64,000 nucleotides of DNA from Spongilla lacustris (taxonomy: Eukaryota; Porifera; Demospongiae; Spongillida; Spongillidae): positions 512,001 through 576,000 of the forward strand of contig OX442424.1 of NCBI GenBank assembly GCA_949361645.1, in the 5' to 3' direction. Positions 22,267 to 34,105 of this stretch are shown piece after piece. Numbering within the stretch: the first letter of the stretch is position 1; each line of letters begins with the position of its first letter. The position numbers and the translations under genes are program-made. The notes beneath the pieces are model-generated. The model did no database searches, was not told the DNA's origin, and was given only the letters and a program-made list of their open reading frames with translations.

Positions 22267-24561
22267 TTTTAGGGGGGGGGGGGGTTATTATATATGGATA
22301 TGCTGTATAGTAAAAATTATAATTATAATTTTAATTATATATGCATGTATATACATGTATATAGCGAAGTATCATCTGAAACCATTCAGTTCACTTTGCT
22401 TATCACAGATAAAAAATATCACCTTGCTATTTTAGTAAATCTTCTATGTAATAATTACATTGGTGTTGAAAGCCAAACAGATGGCACCCCGGCCACAAGG
22501 CAGAGAAGTCCCCTAGCATGACGCTGTTCACAAGAGAAGATTCATCTAACTGATTTAAAACAGGAGCCTAATAATGATGGGATGGCAATTGCTTTTTTAA
22601 AGCGGTCCCTTCTTCTACTGTTCTATGCCTACATTTTATTACATGCTAGTCTGATGTAGCAGACCCTCCGTCCACGCTAGGGTCTGCTACGCAGGACTAA
22701 TTATATGCATGAAACAGTCTCTTGTGACCTCTCTTCGTTAGCTAAGACCACATCTAGAATGTTCAATTAGAAAATGCAGCTATTCTTGGAATGATGACAG
22801 TGCAGCTTTCAGTCCTTGTGTCTTTGCCTCTCTGCCCCAGTCCCAGTTGCCATCAGAAGATGCTAAGTCAGGATGATAACACGGCTCCAAAGACATCTAG
22901 TATAAGGACTTCATCCGTATGTTGAGAAAAACCCTCACAGCATATATGCCATGAAGCTAGCCTACAACAATGCTGAGATTCCTGCAAGCTGGTGCAAGAG
23001 TTGGATTGAAGCAGTTTGAAAACAATATATGTGTACAGAGCCAAAGGAGCAATGTATACCTGTCTGATGACATGACTGCAGCTCCAGCATAAGCTTGGCC
23101 ACAAATCTTTGACTTATCAAGCCCACCAATGGTTCAGAGATGCAATCCAAAATCCTCTTGGATATTGCACTTGCTTTTGCCCTCCAGGTGGCTGAGCTAA
23201 TGAGGCAAGTTAGATATGAGGCTCTTGAGGCAATGCTAAGTCTAATAATATGTTTTGAGTGATGCATCACATGCAGGTGAACCTTGACAAAGATCTGCTT
23301 ACTGGAACAGAGATGTGAATGATTTCATTCTCCTCATTCTGGTTTGGACTGAATGTTCAACTAGTTTTTGTAATCTTTGGGAATGTTGTATATTGTCTAT
23401 AGGAAAAATTTTCATAAATGTATATAGTGTGTGTGGGTTTTTTTTTTGTGTGTGCATTCAGTACTACTATTCATGTGATCTATTGCTCCAATGATAGCCT
23501 CTGCCATTTGATTAGATACAATTATTCACCATGTAAACATTTAGGACAAAAGGGTGGTTGTTCATTTGGTGTGGTGTACATGTAGAATGGAAAATGGTAT
23601 GTTGCTGCAAAATGTTTGCATGCCAACAAGCTGACCAAAGTGGAAACTTGGATACATTAAGGGATTCCATGCTGCTAGAATCATACATGGTGATCTGTAG
23701 CCACAGAACATATTAACAAGATGGTGTAGGATTTGTAGCACAAATTGAGTAAAGTAAGGCAACAAGGAATTACAGAAATTCAGTATGCAATTATGAATTG
23801 ATAAACATTTCAGATCTACATTTTTGAACGTTCATGGTGCACCTAGATAACTTTATTATTTGTTTTATGTCTAGATGGAAATTCTTATTATAAAATCAAA
23901 CATGAGATAATTTTTTTAATAAGATAGAAGCTGGTTATATAATACAATGCAAATAATAACATAAATCATGTGATACACTATATAAATTACGCGCTACTTG
24001 TGGTGCCCAATACAGAGGCAGCATTGCCCTGCTGGAATGCAAGGACACTCTCTGAAGAAGGAATGAGAGGGGCTGGGGGTTATGTGTAAGCTCTGCTGGC
24101 ACCTGCTAATACCACTGAGCAAACTGAGAGCATACTTGTAAGTTTCATTCAGAATGTTATTAAAAAGGCACATCTGGATGGCTCAGTGGTGCTTGGAAAC
24201 GGTAGATGTAGGATTTGTTAACAATAATTGAGTCCGGGATTACGGCAGTCACGAATTAAAAACATTTACTATGAGAAGGATGGTGGTGTGTAAGATTTGA
24301 AGGAAAGAAAAGCAGGAATAATAAGGGAAGATGAAATAGTCCTATACTTTGTAGTGTATACTATTTCTTATCATTAGATTTCCCTACTTTAATTTTACAC
24401 CACTGTACTACTGCCTTAAAATCCTATATACCCCCAACTTTCTCATAGAGAATGTTTTTGTGCATTTATAGCCACAAGTACACACACACAGCTTAGATTC
24501 ATGCTATATAATATTATAGTACAATCTCGGACAAAGCTAATATATATACGGTATATACTAA
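22267..24561. other. Gene-poor intergenic sequence
   Basis: It is AT-rich. It contains a hairpin at 22656-22690 (GTAGCAGACCCT / AGGGTCTGCTAC) inside imperfect outer arms, probably the end of or remains of a small transposon. Scattered short frames (78-102 aa at 22868-23270, minus) have no recognised motif and no splice-supported continuation. No RNA gene was recognised. Confidence 0.55.
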
Positions 24562-25731
24562 CTATGCTAAAAGCCTAGCTACCTTCGCCACGATGAGATC
24601 AACATCTTCCTGCGACACTTGCACATGCGTTACAAAACGGATCCTGCGTTCTGTTGCCGCAATAATCCTCACTTCCGCGTCGTCCTCTCCTTGGACAGAG
24701 GCCATTCCGCGAACTAGGTCGTGCGCGGTCAGTTTACAGCTGTTGGTCAGTTCCATTATCACCATGTTTGTCTGCACGGCGGAGGGGTCGACTTCAATTC
24801 CGCGGTCTTTAAGAGCCGCGAGACCTATTGCCATGCGCTTCGCATTGTCGTGGTCCACCTGCAACCTTTGGCTCATCTTTTCCAAAGCGATTATACCAGG
24901 AGCTGCAACCACGCCAACCTGCCGCATGCCTCCCCCCAGAGCCTTGCGCAACCGCAAAGCTCTTGCGATAAATTCCTTGCTTCCAACAATGACTGAACCG
25001 ATGGGAGCGCTAAGACCCTTGGACAGACACAGGCTCACCGAGTCGGCATGTTCTACGAGCTTAGACGCGGGAACCCCCAAGGCAGTGGCGGCATTGAAGA
25101 GGCGGGCTCCGTCTACGTGGAGTTTGATTCCGGTACCGTAAATGATAGCGGCCAACTTGTCCATATAGTCGACGGGAACAGCCTTTCCTCCAGTGGCGTT
25201 GTGCGTGTTCTCAACACAGATGAGGCGTGTCATAGCGCGATGCGGATCGCCGCTGAGGCAAATCTTCCCTTTCACGTCCTCCAAGTCCAACGTTCCATCG
25301 GGCAAGTTGCGCACCGTTCTGGGATGGATTCCGCCCAGCTGGGCAACGCCCCCTTGCTCGTTCAGGGACATGTGCGAGCGATCTCCGAGTAAGATCTCTT
25401 CGCCACGCCCACTGCAGTGGATCATAGCGCAGATCAGATTGCCCATAGTTCCTGTTGGCACGAACAGAGCAGCCTCCTTGCCTAGAGTCCGCGCAGTCAT
25501 TTCTTGAAGCGCGATTACGGTAGGGTCGTCGCCGTACACATCATCGCCTACCTCAGCCTCGAACATGGCAAGTCGCATCTCTTGGGTCGGCTTGGTGACG
25601 GTGTCACTTCGGACGTCAATAACCCTCCTGCTGGGCACCTTTGCAGCTTCATTCTCATAAAGTGCGCCAAATTTGCCCTTCGCAACCAATTTTAGATCGC
25701 CAACGCAACCTGCTCGTGTATCAGCTGACAT
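24562..25731 (-). CDS. tha1: L-threonine aldolase (PLP-dependent), intronless
   Basis: A single exon of 389 aa (starting MSADTRAG) covers the whole fold-type I threonine aldolase. Seen are [13 protein letters not shown] at the N terminus, [45 protein letters not shown] and the PLP-binding Lys in [14 protein letters not shown] (about residue 238). The enzyme cleaves L-threonine or allo-threonine to glycine and acetaldehyde. An in-frame upstream ATG at 25818 would add a 29-residue, Arg-containing, nearly non-acidic extension that could be a mitochondrial targeting peptide. It is intronless and richer in G+C than its surroundings, unlike most neighbours. Retroposition or horizontal transfer is possible but unproven. 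Head-to-head with GOLGA1. Confidence 0.95.
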   Translation of the reverse strand: MSADTRAGCVGDLKLVAKGKFGALYENEAAKVPSRRVIDVRSDTVTKPTQEMRLAMFEAEVGDDVYGDDPTVIALQEMTARTLGKEAALFVPTGTMGNLICAMIHCSGRGEEILLGDRSHMSLNEQGGVAQLGGIHPRTVRNLPDGTLDLEDVKGKICLSGDPHRAMTRLICVENTHNATGGKAVPVDYMDKLAAIIYGTGIKLHVDGARLFNAATALGVPASKLVEHADSVSLCLSKGLSAPIGSVIVGSKEFIARALRLRKALGGGMRQVGVVAAPGIIALEKMSQRLQVDHDNAKRMAIGLAALKDRGIEVDPSAVQTNMVIMELTNSCKLTAHDLVRGMASVQGEDDAEVRIIAATERRIRFVTHVQVSQEDVDLIVAKVARLLA

Positions 25732-26074
25732 AGTCCCCCGGCTTTCACGTGACGAATTGGCACGTGTGTACATGTATACGAGTAGGCGGAAACGATCGAA
25801 ACCCAGCAGCCCCCACACCCCCGGTGACCCCCTTAACCAATTTCGCGCTTGCGATAGAACGGTTCCTAACGTTCTGGAGCCGTTCTTTGATATAGTGTTC
25901 TGGAACCGCTCTATCGCAGTACATGTAAATTATAGTGTGAACGGAGTGTTAACATGCACGCGCTAATATTTTTATATTGAAGAGAAAACCCCCTATTTGT
26001 GTAAATACGGTATATACCGGTCACTTTTGGTAAGTAATATCAAAGCAGTAGCCACTTACCGCGGATCCGCTAGT
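25732..26074. promoter_or_regulatory. Divergent promoter, threonine aldolase / GOLGA1, with 16-bp inverted repeat
   Basis: A hairpin at 25851-25917 has arms GCGATAGAACGGTTCC and GGAACCGCTCTATCGC (one mismatch). It encloses several TTC/GAA half-sites (for example GTTCTGGAACC at 25897-25907) that resemble heat-shock elements. A TACGGTATATACCGG palindrome lies near 26006. Functional roles are inferred. Confidence 0.5.
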
Positions 26075-29000
26075 ATGTTCAAGAAACTGAAGAAGAAATT
26101 AGAGGAGGGGGAGGAGGGAGGAATGGACTTTACGCCAAAGAGGCTTCCTGGTTCCGTTGTGCGCTCATCGTCAGGTGATACTGCTTCACTGGCGGGAATC
26201 GAGTCAGACGTTGCAGCAGTAACCGGAGAGGACGCGGAGGACCGTTCACTGAGCCGTGAGGGGTTTGAGGTAGAATGGTACGGCACAGAAAATAGAGAGG
26301 TGGTCGTGAAGGTAAAAAGGATATCTTGCGTGCTCGTATGCCATAACGTATACCCAAGCTGCTCCATAGTCGCCCTGCCACGTCCCAGAACATTTAAAAT
26401 TGGCTTCAGCAAGCGAAGAAAACCGGACATCCGCGGCCGAGCTTTTGCTCAGGGGCAAAGAGCTTGAGCAGAAACTAGTCCGTAAGTCGTTTGATGTCAT
26501 TTATGATTATAATAGTCAGCTTCTTGACACCTCACAGTGGAGTCCTCCACAAAGAGGGAGCTGGAGTGTAGTGTTCAACAGCTCAGCAGCACACTTCAAG
26601 AGAAGGAAGAGGTTGGTCCTCTTCCTCCACTTGCAGCCACCTTCCATATCTGGCTTCCCTCCTTGCTCTCCTCTCCCTACCCCTCCCCTCCTTCCCCCTC
26701 TCCTCTCCCTACCTCCCCCTTCCCTCCTTCCTCCCCTCTGTTCCCCCTCTACTATGCTTTTAAACCTCCACTTTTCACTATCCAATTTTTTGTATTGTCA
26801 TGTGATGTCATGTGATATGTGGGGATTCCCCCAGGAGCTGGGCAAGCTTCTCAACCGTACTGAAAGGTTGGAAGGCGACACCATTGATGTGCAGCTGCAA
26901 ATCATGGAGCTGCAGGAAGAGAAAGCTGGGCTCCAAAAGGAGTTAGTGGAGCGGACCAATGAGCACCAGAGGAGAGTGTCTGAACTGAAGGCAGAGAGGG
27001 ACAGTAGGGTAGCCAGTCTGGTGGAGCAACTGACATTGTTGCAACAAGCTGTCACTGAAGTGGGTTTTGAACGTTGCTACTGTCATTCTCTATACAGGTG
27101 TATGTTTTGTACACTCACCTCACCTCCCTCACCTCCCCTGTGTACCTCCCTCACCTCCCCTGTGTACCTCCCTCACCTCCCCTGTGTACCTCCCTCACCT
27201 CCCCTGTGTACCTCTCTCACCTCCCCTGTGTACCTCCCTCACCTCCCCTGTGTACCTCCCTCACCTCCCCTGTGTACCTCCCTCACCTCCCCTGTGTACA
27301 CTCACTTTGTACCCTCCCTCACCTTCCTATACCATGCTGGTACCTTCCTATGCCATGCTGGTACCTTCCTATGCCATGCTGGTACCTTCCTATGCCATGC
27401 TGGTACCTTCCTATGCCATGCTGGTCTATCCTTGCAGAAGGACAAGCTGAGTAAGGACCAAACGTCACAGCTTTCAGAATTGAAGGCAAAAGTGAAGACA
27501 TTAGAGTCAAGGTGATTGGCTGGTTGTGTCAGCACCATGCATGTCTCAATGGTGACCTGCAGGTTGGAGCTGTACACTAACCTGCCAGCAAACGAAGCTA
27601 TTGAGAGGTTGCATAGTGAGGTAAGCCAAATATGTGATGGTCTTGTGCTGATCATGTGTGCTAGTCATGTGGTCATGTGCTGCTCATGTGCTGGTCATGT
27701 GCTGGTCATGTGCTCATGTGCTGGCCAGATGCTATATCATCTATAAGGGACACCATAGCTTGATGACTGCATGATTTATTTTCTAGGGACTTTCCCACCA
27801 TATGCCTGCCTGTGTGTGTGTAAATGTGTCTATGTGTGCATGTTTGTACATGCTGATCATGTGCTGGTCATGTGCTGATCATGTGCTGGCAGATAGCAGA
27901 CACAGAACGGAGGTTGCGGTCAAGAAATTTTGAAATAGAAATTCTAGAAACAAGGGTTAGGATATGAAGTGGAAAGTGTTAGCTATACCTTGAAAAATAT
28001 GGTCTTCCAGCTGTCTGCCCAGATGAAGGAAAGGTTGGATGAACAGGAGGCAGCCATTGAGATGCAGGTGAGGTACCTAATTCTCCCTTTATCCCCTCCC
28101 TTATCCCCCTTATTCCCCCCCCCTCACTTCTATGTGGGCCACTCTCTGTGGTCGTGGCAGCTTCGACTTGAGGCAAGCTGCAAAGACTTCTCTCAGAAAT
28201 TGGAGCAGCTGCGAAGTGAGCACCAACAGAGCATGAAGACGCTGGAGGGCCTGCATGAGGAGGGTAGCAGGAAGGACACCAGTATTGGACAGCTGCAGGC
28301 AGAACTGCAGCTGTGCCATCACAAGTGCGGGCAGCTGGAACTGCAGGTGGGCACTGTATGGAATGTAAGAGTGCAGCTATCAGTGAATTAGTGATCAGTG
28401 CATTGATTGGTGCATTAGTGATCAGTGCATTGATTGGTGCATTAGTGATCAGTGCATTGATTGGTGCATTAGTGATCAGTGCATTGATTGGTGCATTAGT
28501 GATCAGTGCATTGATTGGTACATTAGTGATCAGTGCATTGATTGGTGCATTAGTGATCAGTGCATTGATTGGTGCATTAGTGATCAGTGCATTGATTGGT
28601 GCATTAGTGATCAGTGCATTGATTGGTGCATTAGTGATCAGTGCATTGATTGGTGCATTAGTGATCAGTGCATTGATTGGTGCATTAGTGATCAGTGCCT
28701 GTATACATGTATATTTGAAGTGCAGGGACCTGGAGGAACGTCACAAGGCAGAACTTCAGGAAGTCATCACACAGAACAGTGCACTGGTTGAGGGGCTGGA
28801 GAAGGAGTTAGTGGAAGCGAGAGCTCAGATCTCAGCGCTGCAGACTGTAGTGGTGCCTTTGGCCGAGGGTCATACAGTGGAGTGTTCCTTCCAAGGAGAC
28901 AATGGAGGTCCGGCTATTCTGGAGGTGGACACTTGTGATGACCCATCAGGGGAGAGTGAACAGGTAAGGGATCTGGTAGGACTGTAGGTAAGGGATCTGG

Positions 29001-32000
29001 TAGGACTGTAGGTAGGGGATCTGGTAGGACTGTAGGTAAGGGATCTGGTAGGACTGTAGGTAAGGGATCTGGTAGGACTGTAGGTAGGGGATCTGGTAGG
29101 ACTGTAGGTAGGGGATCTGGTAGGACTGTAGGTAAGGGATCTGGTAGGACTGTAGGTAGGGGATCTGGTAGGACTGTAGGTAGGGGATCTGGTAGGACTG
29201 TAGGTAGGGAATCTGGTAGGACTATAGGTAGGGACTATAGGTAGGGAATCTGGTGGGACTATAGACCTGTAGGGGATCTGGTAGGACTGTAGGTAAGGGA
29301 TCTGGTAGGACTGTAGGTAGGGGATCTGGTAGGACTATAGGTAGGGACTATAGGTAGGGGATCTGGTAGGACTGTAGGTAAGGGATGTCTGGACATGGGA
29401 TCATGGGTGTCTGGACATGGGTTCATGGTGTCTGGACATGGGACATGGGTGTCTAGACATGGGTCATGGGTGTCTGGACATGGGGACATGGGTGTCTGGA
29501 CATGGGTCATGGGTGTCTGGACATGGGGACATGGGTGTCTGGACATGGGTCATGGGTGTCTGGACATGGGACATGGGTGTCTGGACATGGGGACATGGGT
29601 CATGGGTGTCTGGACATGGGTACATGGGTGTCTGGACATGGGTCATGGGTGTCTGGACATGGGGACATGGGTGTCTGGACATGGGGACATGGGTGTCTGG
29701 ACATGACGACATGGGTGTCTGGACATGGGGACATGGGTGTCTGGACATAGATTGTTACTGAGAAGTCCCCAGACCATCAGGCATCATTAGCAGCAGGGGG
29801 AGGGGTCAGAGCTGTCATCCCACTGCATATCAAAAAGCTTTCATTATTGTTTGTGGTTTAGATGGCAAGTCTCAGAGATGAAGTGGTTCAGCTGCAGGAA
29901 GAACTAGCAGAAAAGAACAAGGTACTGACCACACCCCCAGTGCCCCAGCCCTTAGGTACTGACCACACCCCCAGTGGCCCAGCCCTTAGGTACTGACCAC
30001 ACCCCCAGTGCCCCAGCCCTTAGGTACTGACCACACCCCCAGTGCCCCAGCCCTTAGGTACTGACCCCACACCCCCAGTGCCCCAGCCCTTAGGTACTGA
30101 CCACACCCCCTCCTCCTCCTCAGACCATTAAGCTCCAGCTGCAGAAGATGTCAGACATGAAGAAAGCTTTGAACAAGGAACTTGTAAGGAGGTGTGCAGG
30201 TGACATCTGTACAATAGCAGACTATCTTCTTCCTCCATATGCATGTACATAACACACACACACACATGCACACACACATGCACACACACATGCACACACA
30301 CATGCACACACACATGCACACACACATGCACACACACATGCACACACACATGCACACACACATGCACACACACATGCACACACACATGCACACACACATG
30401 CACACACATGCACACACATGTACACATGCACACACATGCACAAACACATGTACACACACATGCACACACACATGCACACACACATGCAAACACACATGCA
30501 CACACATGTACACACACATGCACACACATGCACACACACATGTACACACACATGCACACACATGCACACACATGTACACACACATGCACACACATGCACA
30601 CACACATGTACACACACATGCACACACATGCACACACATGCACACACACATGCACACATGACCATCATGTGGCACTCATCTCCATAGAAACCACAAGCAC
30701 CAGTTGAAAGCACCCTGGTTGTGCCAACATCTCCTCCTCCTAAGGATATGAGCAGGATAGCTATCGCCTCTGAAGTAAACTTCCAGTATCCTAAGTCATA
30801 CAGAACTAGTCCCCAGTCCTACCTTCCCCACTACTAACCCCCTTCACCTCTAGTCCCCAGTACTAACCCCCTTCACCTCGAATCCCCAGTACTAACCCCC
30901 TTCACCTCGAATCCCCAGTACTAACCCTTCACCTAGTACTAACCCCTCAAGTCCCCAGTACGAACCCCTTCACCTCTAGTCCCCAGTCCTTACCTCCTTC
31001 ACCTCTAGTCCCCAGTCCTTACCTCCTTCACCTCTAGTCCCCAGTCCTTACCTCCTTCACCTCTAGTCCCCAGTCCTTACCTCCTTCACCTCTAGTCCCC
31101 AGTCCTTACCTCCTTCACCTCTAGTCCCCAGTCCTTACCTCCTTCACCTCTAGTCCCCAGTCCTTACCTCCTTCACCTCTAGTCCCCAGTCCTTACCTCC
31201 TTCACCTCTAGTCCCCAGTCCTTACCTCCTTCACCTCTAGTCCCCAGTACTAACCCCCTTCACCTCGAATCCCCAGTACTAACCCCCTTCACCTCGAATC
31301 CCCAGTACTAACCCCCTTCACCTCGAATCCCCAGTACTAACCCTTCACCTAGTACTAACCCCTCAAGTCCCCAGTACTAACCCCTTCACCTCTAGTCCCC
31401 AGTCCTTACCTCCTTCACCTCTAGTCCCCAGTCCTTACCTCCTTCACCTCTAGTCCCCAGTCCTTACCTCTTTCACCTCTAGTCCCCAGTCCTTACCTCC
31501 TTCACCTCTAGTCCCCAGTACTAACCTCCTTCACATGTTCTTTTTTAAGATATCTGAAAAATGTTGTTATCAAGTTCATATGCAGTAGAGAGGAGGAGGT
31601 GAGTGATGGTGACTGGTGTGAGGAGGTGTGTGTGAGTGGTGACTGGTATGAGGAGGTGTGTGTGAGTGGTGACTGGTATGAGGAGGCGTGTGTGAGTGGT
31701 GACTAGTGTGAGGTGTGTGTGAGGAGGTGTGTGTGATGGTGACTGGTGTGAGGTGTGTGTGATGTAACTGCTGAGTGGTCAGGTGTTGGTGAGGTCAGGT
31801 GATGTTGGTAAGGTCAGGTGGTGTGAGGTCAGGTGGTGTTGAGGTCAGGTGGTGTTGAGGTCAGGTGATGTTGAGGTCAGGTGATGTTGAGGTCAGGTGA
31901 TGTTGAGGTCAGGTGATGCACATGTCTACTTCGTTGTCTTGTGATGTGTGGCCATGTCTCCTCCCCAGGCCCTACAGCTGATCTGTGCTCTGGCAACTCT

Positions 32001-33085
32001 GTTGGAGCTAAGTCCAGAGGAAGTGCAACATGTGAGGGGATACCTTGAGTACAAGGTATGCTATGCATGCTATGCTTTACATCGTGTACATGGCTGGGTA
32101 CATGAGGTAGCAAGGCACAGGGTTGCCAAGATACATTGATTTGTATATGATGCAATTATAGGGTAACCTCACAAGGGTGGTATCATGAATGATTAATGAC
32201 CAGGCTGTGCTGTTTACCTGTCCCTAATCACCATTGGGGAGGCTAATGAGTTGGGAGAGGTCAAAATACTGTTGTCTTGTCCCCAGACTAAACACTAATA
32301 GCAGTAGCATAATCAGGACTTGTAATCGGGTTATTGGCAACAGTTATTAACAGTGGTTATGCTTGAAGCCCATACACTGGCACACTACTAGGTACTGCTT
32401 AGAGCTATAAAGATGTCTTAAATGGGTGGGGCTCTGGGTACTGAAGCTTGTCTTCCAACAATTTGGGATAGCACCCCCCACACACACACACCTCCCCTTG
32501 TTTACATATTATTATTCCATTCTTTATTTTCTCTCTTCTTCCTCCACTTCCTCTGCCCACTTCCCACCTCCTTCTACCCTCTCCTCCCTTCTCCCTCCTC
32601 CCTCCCTCCCTCCCTCCCTCCCTCCCTCCCTCCCTCCCTCCCTCCCTCCCTCCCTCCCTCCCTCCCTCCCTCCCTCCCTCCCTCCCTCCCTCCCTCCCTC
32701 CCTCCCTCCCTCCCTCCCTCCCTCCCTCCCTCCCTCCCTCCCTCCCTCCCTCCCTCCCTCCCTCCCTCCCTCCCTCCCTCCCTCCCTCCCTCCCTCCCTC
32801 CCTCCCTCCCTCCCTCCCTCCCTCCCTCCCTCCCTCCCTCCCTCCCTCCCTCCCTCCCTCATCCTTCCTCCCTCCCTCCCTCCCTCCCTCCCTCCCTCCC
32901 TCCCTCCCTCCCTCATCCTTCCTCCCTCCCTCTTCTTATTCTTTGTCCTTATGCTGTTTTCATCTCTTCCTTGTTTCCTTATCTACTCACCACTGTACCC
33001 TCCTCCCCTCCTCTAGTCCTCCTGGTTTGGAAGCCAGCCAACACCACTACAATACCAACGCCAATCCCAGAAGAGGAACATTTAG
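26075..33085 (+). CDS. GOLGA1: Golgin-97 (GRIP-domain golgin)
   Basis: Sixteen exons: 26075-26255, 26410-26481, 26538-26611, 26835-27059, 27438-27511, 27563-27620, 27893-27955, 28011-28067, 28161-28346, 28721-28963, 29862-29921, 30124-30183, 30688-30785, 31550-31598, 31969-32055, 33017-33085. They give 551 aa (human about 767). The N terminus [11 protein letters not shown] matches golgin-97 MFAKLKKKIAEE. The middle is almost continuous coiled coil. The C terminus is a GRIP domain, [20 protein letters not shown] then [13 protein letters not shown], with the Tyr that binds Arl1 in this family, followed by [11 protein letters not shown]. The protein tethers vesicles at the trans-Golgi. The exon 1 end (26255) and the exon 10 acceptor (TTGAAG at 28720) are the least certain, chosen because phase demands them. 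Introns 10, 11 and 14 start with tandem repeats of the donor. AATAAA lies at 33394. Confidence 0.92.
27112..27430. repeat. Two minisatellites in GOLGA1 intron 4
   Basis: A 22-bp CCTCCCTCACCTCCCCTGTG-type unit (27112-27300, about 8 copies) and a 21-bp CCATGCTGGTACCTTCCTAT-type unit (27328-27426, 5 copies). The second runs up to the polypyrimidine tract of the exon 5 acceptor. Confidence 0.95.
28383..28700. repeat. 27-bp minisatellite in GOLGA1 intron 9
   Basis: About 12 copies of ATTAGTGATCAGTGCATTGA plus TTGGTGC. The unit is nine codons and stays open (VISALIGAL), but the frame coming from exon 9 hits a stop first, so it is intronic. Confidence 0.95.
28964..29390 (+). repeat. 24-bp donor-anchored repeat opening GOLGA1 intron 10
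   Basis: The first unit begins at intron base 1. Each unit starts GTAAGGGATCTGG (or GTAGGGG) and ends GGACTGTAG, so every junction reads TAG|GTAAGG. There are about 11 regular copies, then variants. Confidence 0.95.
29386..29752. repeat. About 22-bp minisatellite in GOLGA1 intron 10
   Basis: Around 16 units of GGGTGTCTGGACATGGG with variable GACAT or TCAT spacers, following directly on the donor-anchored array. Confidence 0.95.
29922..30123 (+). repeat. GOLGA1 intron 11: entire intron is six tandem GT...AG units
   Basis: The intron is exactly six units of 34, 34, 34, 34, 36 and 30 bp (total 202). Each begins GTACTGACC; five end CCAGCCCTTAG and the last ends CTCCTCCTCCTCAG as the working acceptor. 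Confidence 0.95.
30250..30660. repeat. CATGCACACACA repeat in GOLGA1 intron 12
   Basis: A 12-bp unit with variants fills most of intron 12. Cys/Val and His/Thr frames on both strands are artefacts. Confidence 0.95.
30818..31530. repeat. About 27-bp minisatellite in GOLGA1 intron 13
   Basis: About 25 units of CTAGTCCCCAGTCCTTACCT plus CCTTCAC, with a second variant (CGAATCCCCAGTACTAACCC). The block arrangement suggests a higher-order duplication of the array. Confidence 0.9.
31587..31918 (+). repeat. Donor-anchored and mid-intron AG|GT repeats in GOLGA1 intron 14
   Basis: From the donor at 31599, about 30-bp units run GTGTGTGTGAGTGGTGACTG to GAGGAG and repeat the exon end GAGGAG|GTG (to about 31745). 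A second array (31795-31918) is a 16-bp GTGATGTTGAGGTCAG unit. Both have AG|GT junctions. Confidence 0.85.
32590..32932. repeat. (CCCT)n tetranucleotide tract in GOLGA1 intron 15
   Basis: About 80 tandem CCCT units with two ATCCTTCCTC interruptions; homopyrimidine on the coding strand. Confidence 0.98.
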
Positions 33086-33726
33086 CAGGAAGGGGAGGGG
33101 CTATATTACTGTCAAAAGAGAGACCTTTATATGTCTGGCATACAAGTGTTCAATGTACCTGGTGTGTGTGTACTGTAACACTTCACAAATCATTACACAC
33201 GATGTTTGCAGTGTAGTGCATTCACATTTCCCTGTAGTGGTGGTGCGGGAGGTGGTGGCTAGGTAGGAGGGGCCATTTAGCATGGGTGGGAGAGGGATTA
33301 TTTAATCTGGGTCGTCATGGGAGAGGAGGAGGAGGATGGTGTGGAGCAGTAAGATCATAACAGTGCGTGCCGAAGACATATCAAGGAACAGGAAATAAAT
33401 TATTAAGGTTTATTAAGGTTTATTAAGGTTTTAGGGTTTAAGGTTTAGGGTTGAGCAAAGCACGCTAGACATACAACTTTCCACCCGGGGAACAAATCTG
33501 GTGTCTTATTACATCTAGGTGCCATCCAAACACTCTTCATTGAAAGAAACGAGTCAAATTGCAAAAATTGATCCATCTAGTGCCCAGTCCACTTTGCGGA
33601 CGAGGCACCTTTGGCTCCATACTGCACGCTTTTTGCCACACTAAATAAGCCTGTGTGAAGCAAGGTTGCATATATCCCTGAGGCCTCAATACAATGCCAT
33701 TCACAGGAATCACAATACTAACAATT

Positions 33727-34105
<379 letters not shown>

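Noticed and set aside
22868..23270. Minus-strand frames of 78 and 102 aa
   Set aside because: No recognised domain, no codon or splice support; lies in transposon-scarred intergenic DNA.
24593..25507. Plus-strand frames of 91-182 aa
   Set aside because: Antisense shadow of the threonine aldolase gene; no family features.
28313..28987. Continuous 224-aa frame with VISALIGAL repeats running into golgin coiled coil
   Set aside because: The frame from exon 9 meets a stop before the repeat. The repeat is intronic, and only the last part (from 28721) is coding.
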